The translations under genes and the position numbers were made by a program. DNA of 64,000 bases from Variovorax sp. YR216 (GTDB lineage Bacteria > Pseudomonadota > Gammaproteobacteria > Burkholderiales > Burkholderiaceae_C), in assembly GCF_900107745.1 (NCBI RefSeq), contig NZ_FNRO01000002.1:868001-932000 (forward strand). Reading direction: 5' to 3'. Shown here one piece after another: positions 55,201-64,000 of the stretch (positions are counted from its first letter, which is position 1; each line of letters begins with the position of its first letter). The notes below the pieces were generated by a model that was given only the letters and a program-made list of their open reading frames with translations, was not told the DNA's origin and ran no database searches.

Positions 55201-56019
55201 ATGAATACGGCGGATGCCAAGCGCATTCTCGAAACCGCCTTGATCTGTTCGACACAGCCGTTGCCGGTGCGCGAACTGCGCGTGCTGTTCGACGACGAAC
55301 TGGGTGCGGACACGATCAAGTCGCTGTTGAACGAGTTGCAGGATGACTGGTCGCAACGCGGCCTCGAACTCGTGAGCGTGGGGAGCGGCTGGCGTTTCCA
55401 GAGCCGGCCCGAAATGCGCGACCACCTCGACCGCATGCACCCCGAGAAGCCGCCGCGCTACACGCGCGCCGCGCTCGAAACGCTGGCGATCATCGCGTAC
55501 CGCCAGCCGGTCACCCGTGGCGACATGGAAGACATCCGGGGCGTCACCATCAATTCGCAGATCCTCAAGCAGCTTGAGGATCGCAGCTGGATCGAGGTCA
55601 TCGGCCACCGCGAGACGGTCGGCCGGCCCGCGCTTTACGCCACCACCCGTCAGTTCCTGGACGACCTCGGTCTCGCCTCGCTCGACCAGTTGCCGGTGAT
55701 CGAATCGCCGGCGCAGCAGGGTGCGCTGATCAACGCGTTGGACCAGGCCGCGGGCGCAGACCAGTCGGCCCTGCCGATCGACGAGCCGGCCGACGAGCCC
55801 TTGCCTTCCGCTGCACCTGAGGCTGTCGCAGAAGCGCCCTCGGCGGCCGCGTCCGGGCGGGAGGAGCCCGCGACCGCCGAGCGCGATTCCGGCGCCGCTT
55901 TTCTCACCGCCGACCCGCAGGATGCTTCGCCGGTCGAGCCTTCGTTCACCCCTGTCGATGCCGACGCCGCGCCCGAAGAGGCCGACACCACCGCTGTCAC
56001 TTCCGGAACCCGATCATGA
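55201..56019 (+). CDS. scpB: Chromosome segregation/condensation protein ScpB
   Basis: 272 residues from ATG 55201. Winged-helix ScpB core about 1-175: [68 protein letters not shown]. The C-terminal ~95 residues are an Ala/Glu/Pro-rich low-complexity tail. With ScpA and SMC it forms the condensin-like complex; scpA is not adjacent. Its stop overlaps the rluB start (ATGA). Confidence 0.93.
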   Translation: MNTADAKRILETALICSTQPLPVRELRVLFDDELGADTIKSLLNELQDDWSQRGLELVSVGSGWRFQSRPEMRDHLDRMHPEKPPRYTRAALETLAIIAYRQPVTRGDMEDIRGVTINSQILKQLEDRSWIEVIGHRETVGRPALYATTRQFLDDLGLASLDQLPVIESPAQQGALINALDQAAGADQSALPIDEPADEPLPSAAPEAVAEAPSAAASGREEPATAERDSGAAFLTADPQDASPVEPSFTPVDADAAPEEADTTAVTSGTRS

Positions 56020-57740
56020 GCTCCAACGATCCCCACGATGCGGCAACGCTGCCGACCGACCCCGCTTCAGAAGAACGCGGGGATGTTGCGCAGGAGCCTT
56101 CCGAAGCCAAAGCCGTTGCCCAGGCAGAAGACGGCACGACCGAGGCACCCCGCAAGCGTCGTCCGCGCCGACGGAAGGTCGACGTCGATGCCGAAGCCGA
56201 AGCCACGGCTCAGCCTGCCGGGTCCGCTGAGGCAGTGGTCCCTGTCGAGACGCCTTCGGAAGAAAGCAAGCCCTCCGAACCCGTAGCCGCACCCGTCGTC
56301 GATGCCCCGGTATTGGCGCAAGCCGACGACGAGGATGAGCGCCAGGACGAAGACGAAGACGAAGATCCGGACGACGACGAAGACGATCTCGACCGCGCCC
56401 GCCGTGCCGCGGAGCGCGAGCAGCGGAATGCACCGCCTCCGGAGCCGATTCGTTTTGCCGACGTCATTTCGGGCCAGTTCGACGCCGACGAAGAAAGTCC
56501 CGAGGTGCCGCCGCTCAAGCGCGTGTTGCTGCCGGAGGCCGATTCGCCGAAGTTGCACAAGGTCCTGGCCCAGGCGGGGCTGGGCTCCCGGCTGGAAATG
56601 GAGCAACTCATCCTCCAGGGCCGGATCTCGGTCAACAACGAGCCGGCGCATATCGGCCAGCGCATCCAGTACGGCGACCAGGTCAAGCTGAACGGCAAGC
56701 CGATCCGCTTCCGCATCGCGCCGCCGCCGGCCCGCGTCATCGCCTATCACAAGCCGGTCGGCGAGGTCGTCACGCACGACGATCCGCAGAACCGTCCCAC
56801 CGTCTTCCGGAAGCTTCCGAGGCTCCAGCAGGGCAAGTGGCAGTCGGTCGGGCGACTGGATCTGAATACCGAAGGGCTGCTCCTTTTCACGAGTTCCGGC
56901 GAACTCGCCAACCGGCTCATGCATCCCCGCTTCGGCCTGGAGCGTGAATACGCCGTGCGGGTCCTTGGCGCGCTCAGCAACGAGGAAAAGCAGCGTCTGC
57001 TCGAAGGGGTGCGCCTCGACGATGGCATGGCGCAATTCGGAACGATCGAGGACGGCGGCGGCGAAGGCTCCAACTGCTGGTATCGCGTCACCATTTCCGA
57101 GGGCCGCAATCGCGAGGTGCGCCGGCTGTTCGAGTCGGTCGGCCATGCGGTGAGTCGCCTCATCCGCATCCGCTACGGCGCGATGGTGCTTCCGCGCGGC
57201 CTCAAGCGTGGCGCGTGGCTGGAACTCGACGAGCGGGACATTCGCGCGCTGCTCCAGGCGGCCGGGGCTCCTCTCGAGCGGGCCGGACGCGCCGGTCCGG
57301 GCGGCAAGGCGCAGGAGGGTGGCGGCGGCCGAAACGGCCGCGGCCGCAAGCGACGCGGGAACCGCAATGGCAACGGCAATGACTCCCAGGGCGAGCGCGA
57401 TGCGCAGATCCCGAATCCGTTGGCGCACGGTCCGGGAGCCCGGAGCGAGCGCGGCGGCGGAAAAGGACCGCCGCAAGGGCAAGGGCGCCGCGGTCGTGGT
57501 GGCCAGGGTCAGGGTCAGGGCCAGGGCCAGGGCCAGGGCCGGAACCGGCAGGGCGAGGATCGCCAGCCGGGCGGTGCCAACCAGCCTGATCCGATGAAGA
57601 CCTCGCTGGGCTACATCGGCGCCGACAGCTTCTCGCGCCAGCGCAAGGAACAGCGCCAGGGCGGCCGCCGCGGCGGCGGCTCTTCCGGCGGTGGTTTCGG
57701 CGGGCAGGGCGGCGGTGGAGGCCGCCGCCGCGGTCGCTGA
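56016..57740 (+). CDS. rluB: Pseudouridine synthase RluB with long low-complexity extensions
   Basis: 574 residues. The first ~165 are an acidic, Ala/Glu/Asp-rich extension (e.g. [20 protein letters not shown]). The core about 175-425 has S4 domain [19 protein letters not shown] and catalytic [17 protein letters not shown]. The last ~145 residues are Gly/Arg/Gln-rich, including a GQ repeat encoded by hexanucleotide repeats. It modifies U2605 of 23S rRNA (E. coli numbering). The basic tail resembles RNA-binding extensions of other Burkholderiales RluB proteins. Overlaps scpB by 4 bp. Confidence 0.92.
   Translation: MSSNDPHDAATLPTDPASEERGDVAQEPSEAKAVAQAEDGTTEAPRKRRPRRRKVDVDAEAEATAQPAGSAEAVVPVETPSEESKPSEPVAAPVVDAPVLAQADDEDERQDEDEDEDPDDDEDDLDRARRAAEREQRNAPPPEPIRFADVISGQFDADEESPEVPPLKRVLLPEADSPKLHKVLAQAGLGSRLEMEQLILQGRISVNNEPAHIGQRIQYGDQVKLNGKPIRFRIAPPPARVIAYHKPVGEVVTHDDPQNRPTVFRKLPRLQQGKWQSVGRLDLNTEGLLLFTSSGELANRLMHPRFGLEREYAVRVLGALSNEEKQRLLEGVRLDDGMAQFGTIEDGGGEGSNCWYRVTISEGRNREVRRLFESVGHAVSRLIRIRYGAMVLPRGLKRGAWLELDERDIRALLQAAGAPLERAGRAGPGGKAQEGGGGRNGRGRKRRGNRNGNGNDSQGERDAQIPNPLAHGPGARSERGGGKGPPQGQGRRGRGGQGQGQGQGQGQGRNRQGEDRQPGGANQPDPMKTSLGYIGADSFSRQRKEQRQGGRRGGGSSGGGFGGQGGGGGRRRGR
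57499..57540 (+). repeat. Hexanucleotide tandem repeat in rluB
   Basis: About seven units of CCAGGG/TCAGGG encoding Gly-Gln repeats. Slippage in 6-bp steps keeps the frame. Confidence 0.8.
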
Positions 57741-57891
57741 TACCCGCAACCGGCGGCCATGTTTCACCCGCACTCTTGCGGGTCGACGCTGCCGCGCCGG
57801 TTAAAATCAAAAGCTTTGTCAAGGGTCGCAATCCCGCGTTGCGGCCCTGATGGAACCCCATTCACATCCAAGTACTCAGGAAAGCACTTCA

Positions 57892-58317
57892 ATGGCTATC
57901 GAACGCACCCTCTCCATCATCAAGCCCGACGCAGTCGCCAAGAACGTCATCGGCAAGATCGTCTCCCGCTTCGAGGCCGCCGGCCTGAAGATCGTGGCTG
58001 CCAAGCTGGTGCAGCTCTCGCGCGCCGAAGCAGAACAGTTCTACGCCGTTCACAAGGAGCGCCCCTTCTTCAAGGACCTCGTCGAGTTCATGATCTCGGG
58101 CCCCGTCTTCGTGCAAGTGCTCGAAGGTGAAGACGCCATCGCCAAGAACCGCGACCTGATGGGCGCCACCGACCCCAAGAAGGCCGCCGCCGGCACCATC
58201 CGCGCCGACTTCGCAGACAGCATCGACGCCAACGCAGTGCACGGCTCGGACGCTCCCGAAACCGCCCGCGTCGAAGTCGCTTTCTTCTTCGCCGGCCTCA
58301 ACGTCTACGCACGCTGA
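57892..58317 (+). CDS. ndk: Nucleoside-diphosphate kinase
   Basis: 141 residues from ATG 57892. [21 protein letters not shown], active-site His in [12 protein letters not shown] (about residue 117) and AFFFAG at the end; full family length. It equilibrates nucleoside triphosphates using ATP. The 150-bp gap upstream holds a hairpin (ACCCGC/GCGGGT near 57767-57784) after rluB and a -10-like TAAAAT at 57802-57807, which suggests its own promoter. Confidence 0.97.
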   Translation: MAIERTLSIIKPDAVAKNVIGKIVSRFEAAGLKIVAAKLVQLSRAEAEQFYAVHKERPFFKDLVEFMISGPVFVQVLEGEDAIAKNRDLMGATDPKKAAAGTIRADFADSIDANAVHGSDAPETARVEVAFFFAGLNVYAR

Positions 58318-58336
58318 GGACCAGGCTCCCGACGCA

Positions 58337-59485
58337 ATGACCACGGCCAACCTGCTCGACTTCGATCTGGAGGGATTGGCCGCGTTTTGCGAACGGCTGG
58401 GCGAAAAGCGCTTCCGCGCAACGCAACTCTTCCGCTGGATCCACCAGCGCGGCGAGAGCGACTTCTCCCGGATGACCGATCTCGCGAAGTCGCTTCGCGA
58501 GAAGCTCGCTACCACCGCGCGCGTCGAGGCGCTGCCGGTGGTGACGCAGCATGAATCCTCCGACGGCACGATCAAGTGGTTGTTCGATGTCGGGGACGGC
58601 AATGCGGTCGAGGCCGTGTTCATTCCCGAGGACGACCGCGGCACCTTGTGCGTTTCCTCGCAGGCCGGCTGTGCGGTCGGCTGCCGGTTCTGTTCCACGG
58701 GCCACCAGGGCTTCAGCCGCAACCTCACGACGGGCGAGATCGTCGCGCAGTTGTGGTTTGCCGAGCATTTCCTCCGCAAGCACCTCCAACGCGACGAGCG
58801 GGTCATCTCGAACGTCGTGATGATGGGCATGGGCGAGCCGCTGCAGAACTACGCCGCGCTGGTGCCGGCGCTGCGCACCATGCTCGACGACAACGCCTAC
58901 GGGCTGTCGCGCCGTCGCGTGACGGTTTCGACGTCGGGCGTCGTTCCCATGATGGATCGCCTGGGCGCGGATTGCCCGGTCGCGCTCGCGGTGTCGCTCC
59001 ACGCGCCGAACGATGCGCTGCGCAGCGACCTCGTGCCGCTCAACCGCAAATACCCGATCACCGAACTGCTGGCAGCCTGCAAGCGCTACCTCGAGCACGC
59101 GCCACGTGACTTCATCACGTTCGAATACTGCATGCTCGATGGGGTGAACGATCAGCCGGAGCATGCGCGCCAGTTGCTCGATCTGGTGCGTTCGACGGGC
59201 GTCTCCTGCAAGTTCAACCTGATCCCTTTCAATCCATTCCCGGCGTCCGGCCTGCTGAGGTCGCCGCAGCCCCGGGTGCTCGCCTTCGCCAAGGTCCTGA
59301 GCGAGGCGGGGATCGTGACGACCGTGCGAAAGACGCGCGGCGATGACATCGACGCCGCCTGCGGCCAATTGGCCGGCGACGTCAAGGATCGCACCCATGC
59401 GGCCGAGCGCATGGCGCAGCGGCGAACCATTGTTTTGCATCCGGCCCTGGCGGGGGCCGCCAAATCCACAGCCGAGGAGCAATGA
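58337..59485 (+). CDS. rlmN: Dual-specificity rRNA/tRNA methyltransferase RlmN
   Basis: 382 residues from ATG 58337. Radical-SAM cluster motif [13 protein letters not shown] (C-x3-C-x2-C, about 113-120), [29 protein letters not shown] and the C-terminal catalytic Cys in DIDAACGQL. It makes m2A2503 in 23S rRNA and m2A37 in some tRNAs. Follows ndk by 19 bp. Confidence 0.96.
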   Translation: MTTANLLDFDLEGLAAFCERLGEKRFRATQLFRWIHQRGESDFSRMTDLAKSLREKLATTARVEALPVVTQHESSDGTIKWLFDVGDGNAVEAVFIPEDDRGTLCVSSQAGCAVGCRFCSTGHQGFSRNLTTGEIVAQLWFAEHFLRKHLQRDERVISNVVMMGMGEPLQNYAALVPALRTMLDDNAYGLSRRRVTVSTSGVVPMMDRLGADCPVALAVSLHAPNDALRSDLVPLNRKYPITELLAACKRYLEHAPRDFITFEYCMLDGVNDQPEHARQLLDLVRSTGVSCKFNLIPFNPFPASGLLRSPQPRVLAFAKVLSEAGIVTTVRKTRGDDIDAACGQLAGDVKDRTHAAERMAQRRTIVLHPALAGAAKSTAEEQ

Positions 59486-59489
59486 TCCG

Positions 59490-60326
59490 ATGAGCAAGGC
59501 TTTTCCTGCCGCACGCGAGACCGCGATGCGAACGCTTTTCGCGGTTGCAGCGGCGTTCCTGCTGGCGTCTTGTGCGACCAAGGACGGCAGTACGCCGATC
59601 CCCTCGAACGGCACCAATGCCTCTGCCATCGTGACCGAGTCGGATGAAACCAACGCCCGCAAGCGCGCGAAGCTGCGTGTGGAACTGGCCATCGGCTATT
59701 TCCAGCAAGGGCAGCCCACGGTTGCGCTGGACGAGATCAAGCAGGCCCTTGCCGCCGATCCGACCTTCCCGGATGCCTACATCCTGCGCGGCGTCGTCTA
59801 CATGCGTCTCGACGATCCCGCCGGCGCCGAGGACAGCTTTCGCCGTGCGCTCGCCCTGAATCCACGCGAGCCCAACGCGCTCCACAACTACGGTTGGCTT
59901 CTCTGCCAGCAGAATCGTTTTGCCGATGCCCAGCAGCAGTTCTCGGCGGCGCTGTCCGTCCCCAACTACACGGACCGCGCCAAGACGCTCATGACGCAAG
60001 GTGTCTGTCAGCTCAAGGCCGGCCAGCGCGCGGAGGCGGAACGCAGCCTCACGCAGGCCTACGAGATCGACGCGGGCAATCCGGTGATCGGCTACAACCT
60101 CGCTTCGATCCTCGTGCAGCGCGAAGAATGGACGCGCGCCCAGTTCTACATCCGACGCATCAACAACAGCCCATCGGCCAGCGCCGAAACGCTGTGGCTG
60201 GGTATCAAGATCGAGCGCCAACTCAACAACCGTGAGGCGGCTTCGCAACTGGGAGCCCAGTTGCAGCGCCGCTTCCCCCAGTCGCGTGAGGCGCTGGCTT
60301 TCGAGCGCGGAAATTTCAATGATTGA
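59490..60326 (+). CDS. pilW: Type IV pilus biogenesis/stability lipoprotein PilW (PilF)
   Basis: 278 residues from ATG 59490 (ATG 59526 is an alternative). Lipobox LLASC; TPR units about 60-260 (ELAIGYFQQGQPTVALDEIKQ, PDAYILRGVVYMRLDDPAGA, PNALHNYGWLLCQQNRFADA, GVCQLKAGQRAEAERSLTQ). PilF/PilW pilots the secretin PilQ to the outer membrane. The placement between rlmN and the RodZ-like gene is conserved in proteobacteria. It overlaps the next gene by 8 bp. Confidence 0.9.
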   Translation: MSKAFPAARETAMRTLFAVAAAFLLASCATKDGSTPIPSNGTNASAIVTESDETNARKRAKLRVELAIGYFQQGQPTVALDEIKQALAADPTFPDAYILRGVVYMRLDDPAGAEDSFRRALALNPREPNALHNYGWLLCQQNRFADAQQQFSAALSVPNYTDRAKTLMTQGVCQLKAGQRAEAERSLTQAYEIDAGNPVIGYNLASILVQREEWTRAQFYIRRINNSPSASAETLWLGIKIERQLNNREAASQLGAQLQRRFPQSREALAFERGNFND

Positions 60327-61215
60327 GCGGGCAAGTGAATTCGGGGCATCGGCAGCGGTGCCCCTGGTTGGTGGCGACAGCACGAACATGACCGCCGGCG
60401 ACATGCTGCGCGAAGCAAGAGAGGCGCATGGCCTGCACATCGACGTGGTGGCCGCCGCGCTCAAGGTGACGCCACAGAAGCTCGCGGCCCTGGAGGCCGA
60501 CGACATCGACGCGCTGCCCGATCCGGTGTTCGCCCGCGCGCTCGCAGCGAGCGTGTGCCGGGCGCTCCGGATCGATCCGGCGCCGGTGCTCGCCAAGTTG
60601 CCTGGCGCCCAGCGTCCGGCTCTGGCGGAAGCCGATCGCACCATGAGCAAGAGCCTGCGTTCTGCTTCGCCGCGCTCGGGCGGCGCGAGCGCGCTGCCGT
60701 CGCGCCCGCTGGTAATCGTCGTCATCCTGTTGTTGATCGGCGCTGCAGTGCTGTTCTGGCTGCCGCAGTCGCTCTTCGATCGCGTGAGCGAATCGGTCTC
60801 TCATCTGGTGCAGCACACCGCCTCCGATGAGCAGCCTGCCGCCCCGTCGAAGCCGGCGAGTCCGGCGCCGGCCGCGGTGACCGAAGCCGTTTCACCGGCT
60901 CCTCCAGTCGAGCCGCCTGCGGAGGCGGCACCCGTGGAGCCCGCGCCGGCGGCGGCCGCGCCTGTCCCCAGCAATGACCTGATCGTCTTCGTCGCACGCG
61001 ATGACACCTGGATTTCCGTGAGCGAGCCCGGCGGCAAGCAATTGCTGCATCGCACCGTCAAGGCCGGTGAAACCGTGGGTCTGACCGGCACGCTTCCACT
61101 GTCGGTGGTCGTCGGCCGCGCGGCGGGCGTGCAGGTGCAGGTCCGGGGCAAGCCCTTCGACCTCGCGCCGCTCGCGCGCTCCGGGGGCGTGGCACGGTTC
61201 GAAGTCAAACCTTGA
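60319..61215 (+). CDS. rodZ: RodZ-like helix-turn-helix membrane protein
   Basis: 298 residues from ATG 60319. N-terminal HTH_25 domain about 25-95 ([20 protein letters not shown]), one transmembrane segment about 130-150 ([19 protein letters not shown]), a Pro/Ala/Glu-rich periplasmic linker, and a C-terminal DUF4115 beta domain ([27 protein letters not shown]). RodZ links MreB to the cell wall machinery. Translationally coupled to pilW and 10 bp before ispG. Confidence 0.88.
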   Translation: MIERASEFGASAAVPLVGGDSTNMTAGDMLREAREAHGLHIDVVAAALKVTPQKLAALEADDIDALPDPVFARALAASVCRALRIDPAPVLAKLPGAQRPALAEADRTMSKSLRSASPRSGGASALPSRPLVIVVILLLIGAAVLFWLPQSLFDRVSESVSHLVQHTASDEQPAAPSKPASPAPAAVTEAVSPAPPVEPPAEAAPVEPAPAAAAPVPSNDLIVFVARDDTWISVSEPGGKQLLHRTVKAGETVGLTGTLPLSVVVGRAAGVQVQVRGKPFDLAPLARSGGVARFEVKP

Positions 61216-61225
61216 GCAGGACATC

Positions 61226-62518
<1,293 letters not shown>

Positions 62519-62529
62519 GTACTGCATCC

Positions 62530-63840
62530 ATGGCTGAAAAACTCAATGCCGTCAAAGGCATGAACGACATATTGCCGCCCGAGTCGGCGCGCTGGGAATG
62601 GCTCGAAGCCACCGTGCGCGAGGTGATGGCGCGCTTTGCCTATCGCAACGTCCGCACGCCGATCCTCGAACACACGGCGCTGTTCGTGCGCGGGATCGGC
62701 GAGGTGACCGACATCGTCGAGAAGGAGATGTATTCCTTCCACGACCGCTCGGACAAGTACGGCGACAACGACCACCTGACGCTTCGGCCGGAGAATACGG
62801 CGGGCCTCGTGCGCGCGGTGGTCGAGCACAACATGCTCTACGACGGCGGCAAGCGCCTCTGGTACATCGGCCCGATGTTCCGGCGCGAGAAGCCGCAGCG
62901 GGGGCGTTTCCGCCAGTTTCACCAGATCGGCGCGGAAGCCCTGGGCTTCGCCGGCCCCGATGTCGATGCCGAATTGATCCTGCTGGCCCATGCGCTCTGG
63001 AAAGCGATCGGCCTGACGGATGTTCGTCTCGAACTGAACAGCCTGGGCCAGCCGGCCGAGCGCGCGCAGCACCGGGCGCAACTGATTGCCCATTTCGAGC
63101 GCCACGCCGACCAGCTCGACGAAGACGCGAAGCGCCGGCTGCACAGCAATCCGCTGCGGATTCTCGACACCAAGAATCCGGCCATGAAGGAGATCGTGGA
63201 GTCCGCGCCCAGGCTGATGGACTTCCTCGGCGCCGAATCGCTGGCTCACTTCAATGGGCTGAAGGCCATCCTGGACGCCAACGGCATCGCCTACACGATC
63301 AATCCTCGCCTGGTCCGCGGGCTCGACTACTACAACCTCAGCGTGTTCGAGTTCGTGACGGATCGGCTGGGCTCGCAAGGAACGGTCTGCGCCGGCGGCC
63401 GCTATGACGATCTGATCGCGCAGATCGGCGGCAAGCCTGCCCCGGCCGTGGGCTGGGCCATCGGCGTCGAGCGGATCCTCGAGCTGGTGAAAGAGCAGGG
63501 CGCCGCCATCCCGGCTCCAGTGCCCGATGTCTACGCCGTCGTGCCGGACGCGGCTGCGATGCCCATCGCTCTGCGTACCTTGCAGCAACTGCGCGAAGCC
63601 GGCGTGCGCGCGCAGATGCATGCGGCCACCGTCGACGGTCTCGGAAGTTTCAAGTCGCAGTTCAAGAAGGCCGACGCCAGCGGCGCGAACTACGCCCTGA
63701 TCTTCGGGACGGACGAACTCTCTCGCGGGGAAGTCATGGTGAAGGCGCTGCGCGACGGCACAGGCGCCCAGACGGCCCGCCCGCTGGCCGACGTGACCGC
63801 ATGGGCTGCCACCCTACAATCCTCGGCTCCCAACAATTGA
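62530..63840 (+). CDS. hisS: Histidyl-tRNA synthetase
   Basis: 436 residues from ATG 62530. Class II motifs: [17 protein letters not shown] at the start, motif 2 [36 protein letters not shown], His-specific LVRGLDYYN and AGGRYDDLI, motif 3 [14 protein letters not shown]; anticodon-binding domain about 335-430. The complete family length. Follows ispG by 11 bp and precedes the yfgM-like gene by 6 bp. Confidence 0.97.
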   Translation: MAEKLNAVKGMNDILPPESARWEWLEATVREVMARFAYRNVRTPILEHTALFVRGIGEVTDIVEKEMYSFHDRSDKYGDNDHLTLRPENTAGLVRAVVEHNMLYDGGKRLWYIGPMFRREKPQRGRFRQFHQIGAEALGFAGPDVDAELILLAHALWKAIGLTDVRLELNSLGQPAERAQHRAQLIAHFERHADQLDEDAKRRLHSNPLRILDTKNPAMKEIVESAPRLMDFLGAESLAHFNGLKAILDANGIAYTINPRLVRGLDYYNLSVFEFVTDRLGSQGTVCAGGRYDDLIAQIGGKPAPAVGWAIGVERILELVKEQGAAIPAPVPDVYAVVPDAAAMPIALRTLQQLREAGVRAQMHAATVDGLGSFKSQFKKADASGANYALIFGTDELSRGEVMVKALRDGTGAQTARPLADVTAWAATLQSSAPNN

Positions 63841-63846
63841 TAGCGC

Positions 63847-64000
63847 ATGGCCACCCATCTCGATCTCGAAGAACAGGAACAGCTCGACCAGCTCAAGCAT
63901 TTCTGGAATACGTACGGCACCCTGATCACCTGGGTCGTGCTTCTCGTGGCCGGCGCCTTCGTGGCGTGGAACGGTTGGCAGTACTTCCAGCGCAACAAGG
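63847..64000 (+). CDS. YfgM-like tetratricopeptide membrane protein (5' part)
   Basis: 51 codons from ATG 63847 to the window edge. The start MATHLDLEEQEQLDQLKHFW, then a transmembrane helix (LITWVVLLVAGAFVAWNGWQ) followed by YFQRNK, matches the N-terminus of YfgM, an ancillary SecYEG-linked periplasmic chaperone. Position directly after hisS is the usual one (hisS-yfgM-bamB). Confidence 0.88.
   Translation, partial: MATHLDLEEQEQLDQLKHFWNTYGTLITWVVLLVAGAFVAWNGWQYFQRNK

Noticed and set aside
57767..57784. Rho-independent terminator after rluB
   Set aside because: The ACCCGC/GCGGGT hairpin is real but has only 6 bp and no following T-run, so a terminator call is not justified.

Overview
The window is GC-rich, tightly packed bacterial chromosome. 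The gene order sucA-sucB-lpdA-zapE, the divergent pair bamD/rluD, and the run scpB-rluB-ndk-rlmN-pilW-rodZ-ispG-hisS-yfgM are typical of Betaproteobacteria of the order Burkholderiales. Protein style and small details suggest the Comamonadaceae (Variovorax/Ramlibacter/Rhodoferax-like). That placement is inference from gene content and order, not from a database search.

There are two contrasting halves. Positions 1 to about 38,000 form an accessory stress and low-oxygen survival region. It encodes six universal stress proteins, three triple-BON proteins, three CBS-pair proteins, Hsp20, a divergent GroEL paralogue, a B12-dependent (oxygen-independent) ribonucleotide reductase, acetoacetyl-CoA reductase (PHB synthesis), a flavodoxin-like protein, a SagB-type nitroreductase, an MscS channel, an MBL/beta-CASP nuclease-like protein, an L,D-transpeptidase, an HtrA-like lipoprotein protease, an MlaEF-like lipid transporter, a MacB/Lol-like ABC exporter, a hybrid histidine kinase, an OmpR-type regulator and a DksA/TraR-like protein. 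Positions about 38,600 to 64,000 are mostly housekeeping: chromate transporter, propionyl-CoA synthetase, the complete 2-oxoglutarate dehydrogenase operon, ZapE, a PP2C phosphatase, a DinG-like helicase, BamD, pseudouridine synthases, ScpB, Ndk, RlmN, IspG and HisS.

The most striking structure is regulatory. Reading the intergenic DNA of the first 37 kb, I find 22 copies of a 14-bp FNR/ANR-type palindrome (TTGAY-N4-RTCAA and close variants, with TTGCG/CGCAA as a frequent second half). They precede nearly every transcription unit, and in most cases a -10-like hexamer lies exactly 21-22 bp further downstream. This places the palindrome centre about 41.5 bp before the predicted start, as in class II FNR/CRP promoters. 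Three palindromes lie between divergent genes with a -10-like element at the same spacing on both sides. No such box was noticed upstream of the housekeeping genes. I infer one oxygen-limitation regulon laid out as a contiguous chromosomal island. The regulator itself is not in the window.

Several members look unusual. There is an ornithine-carbamoyltransferase-like protein without the STRTR motif, and an arsenate-reductase/LMW-phosphatase-like protein whose P-loop cysteine appears to be serine. The GroEL paralogue has Ser where E. coli GroEL has Asp52. A cytochrome b561 has apparently lost its middle half in frame, a Mg2+ P-type ATPase is split by a one-base frameshift, and a 30-codon ORF lies directly behind an FNR-type promoter. 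Several of the predicted promoters would start transcription at the start codon itself (leaderless mRNA). Two copies of a 93-bp intergenic repeat with compensatory hairpin changes lie in the housekeeping half.
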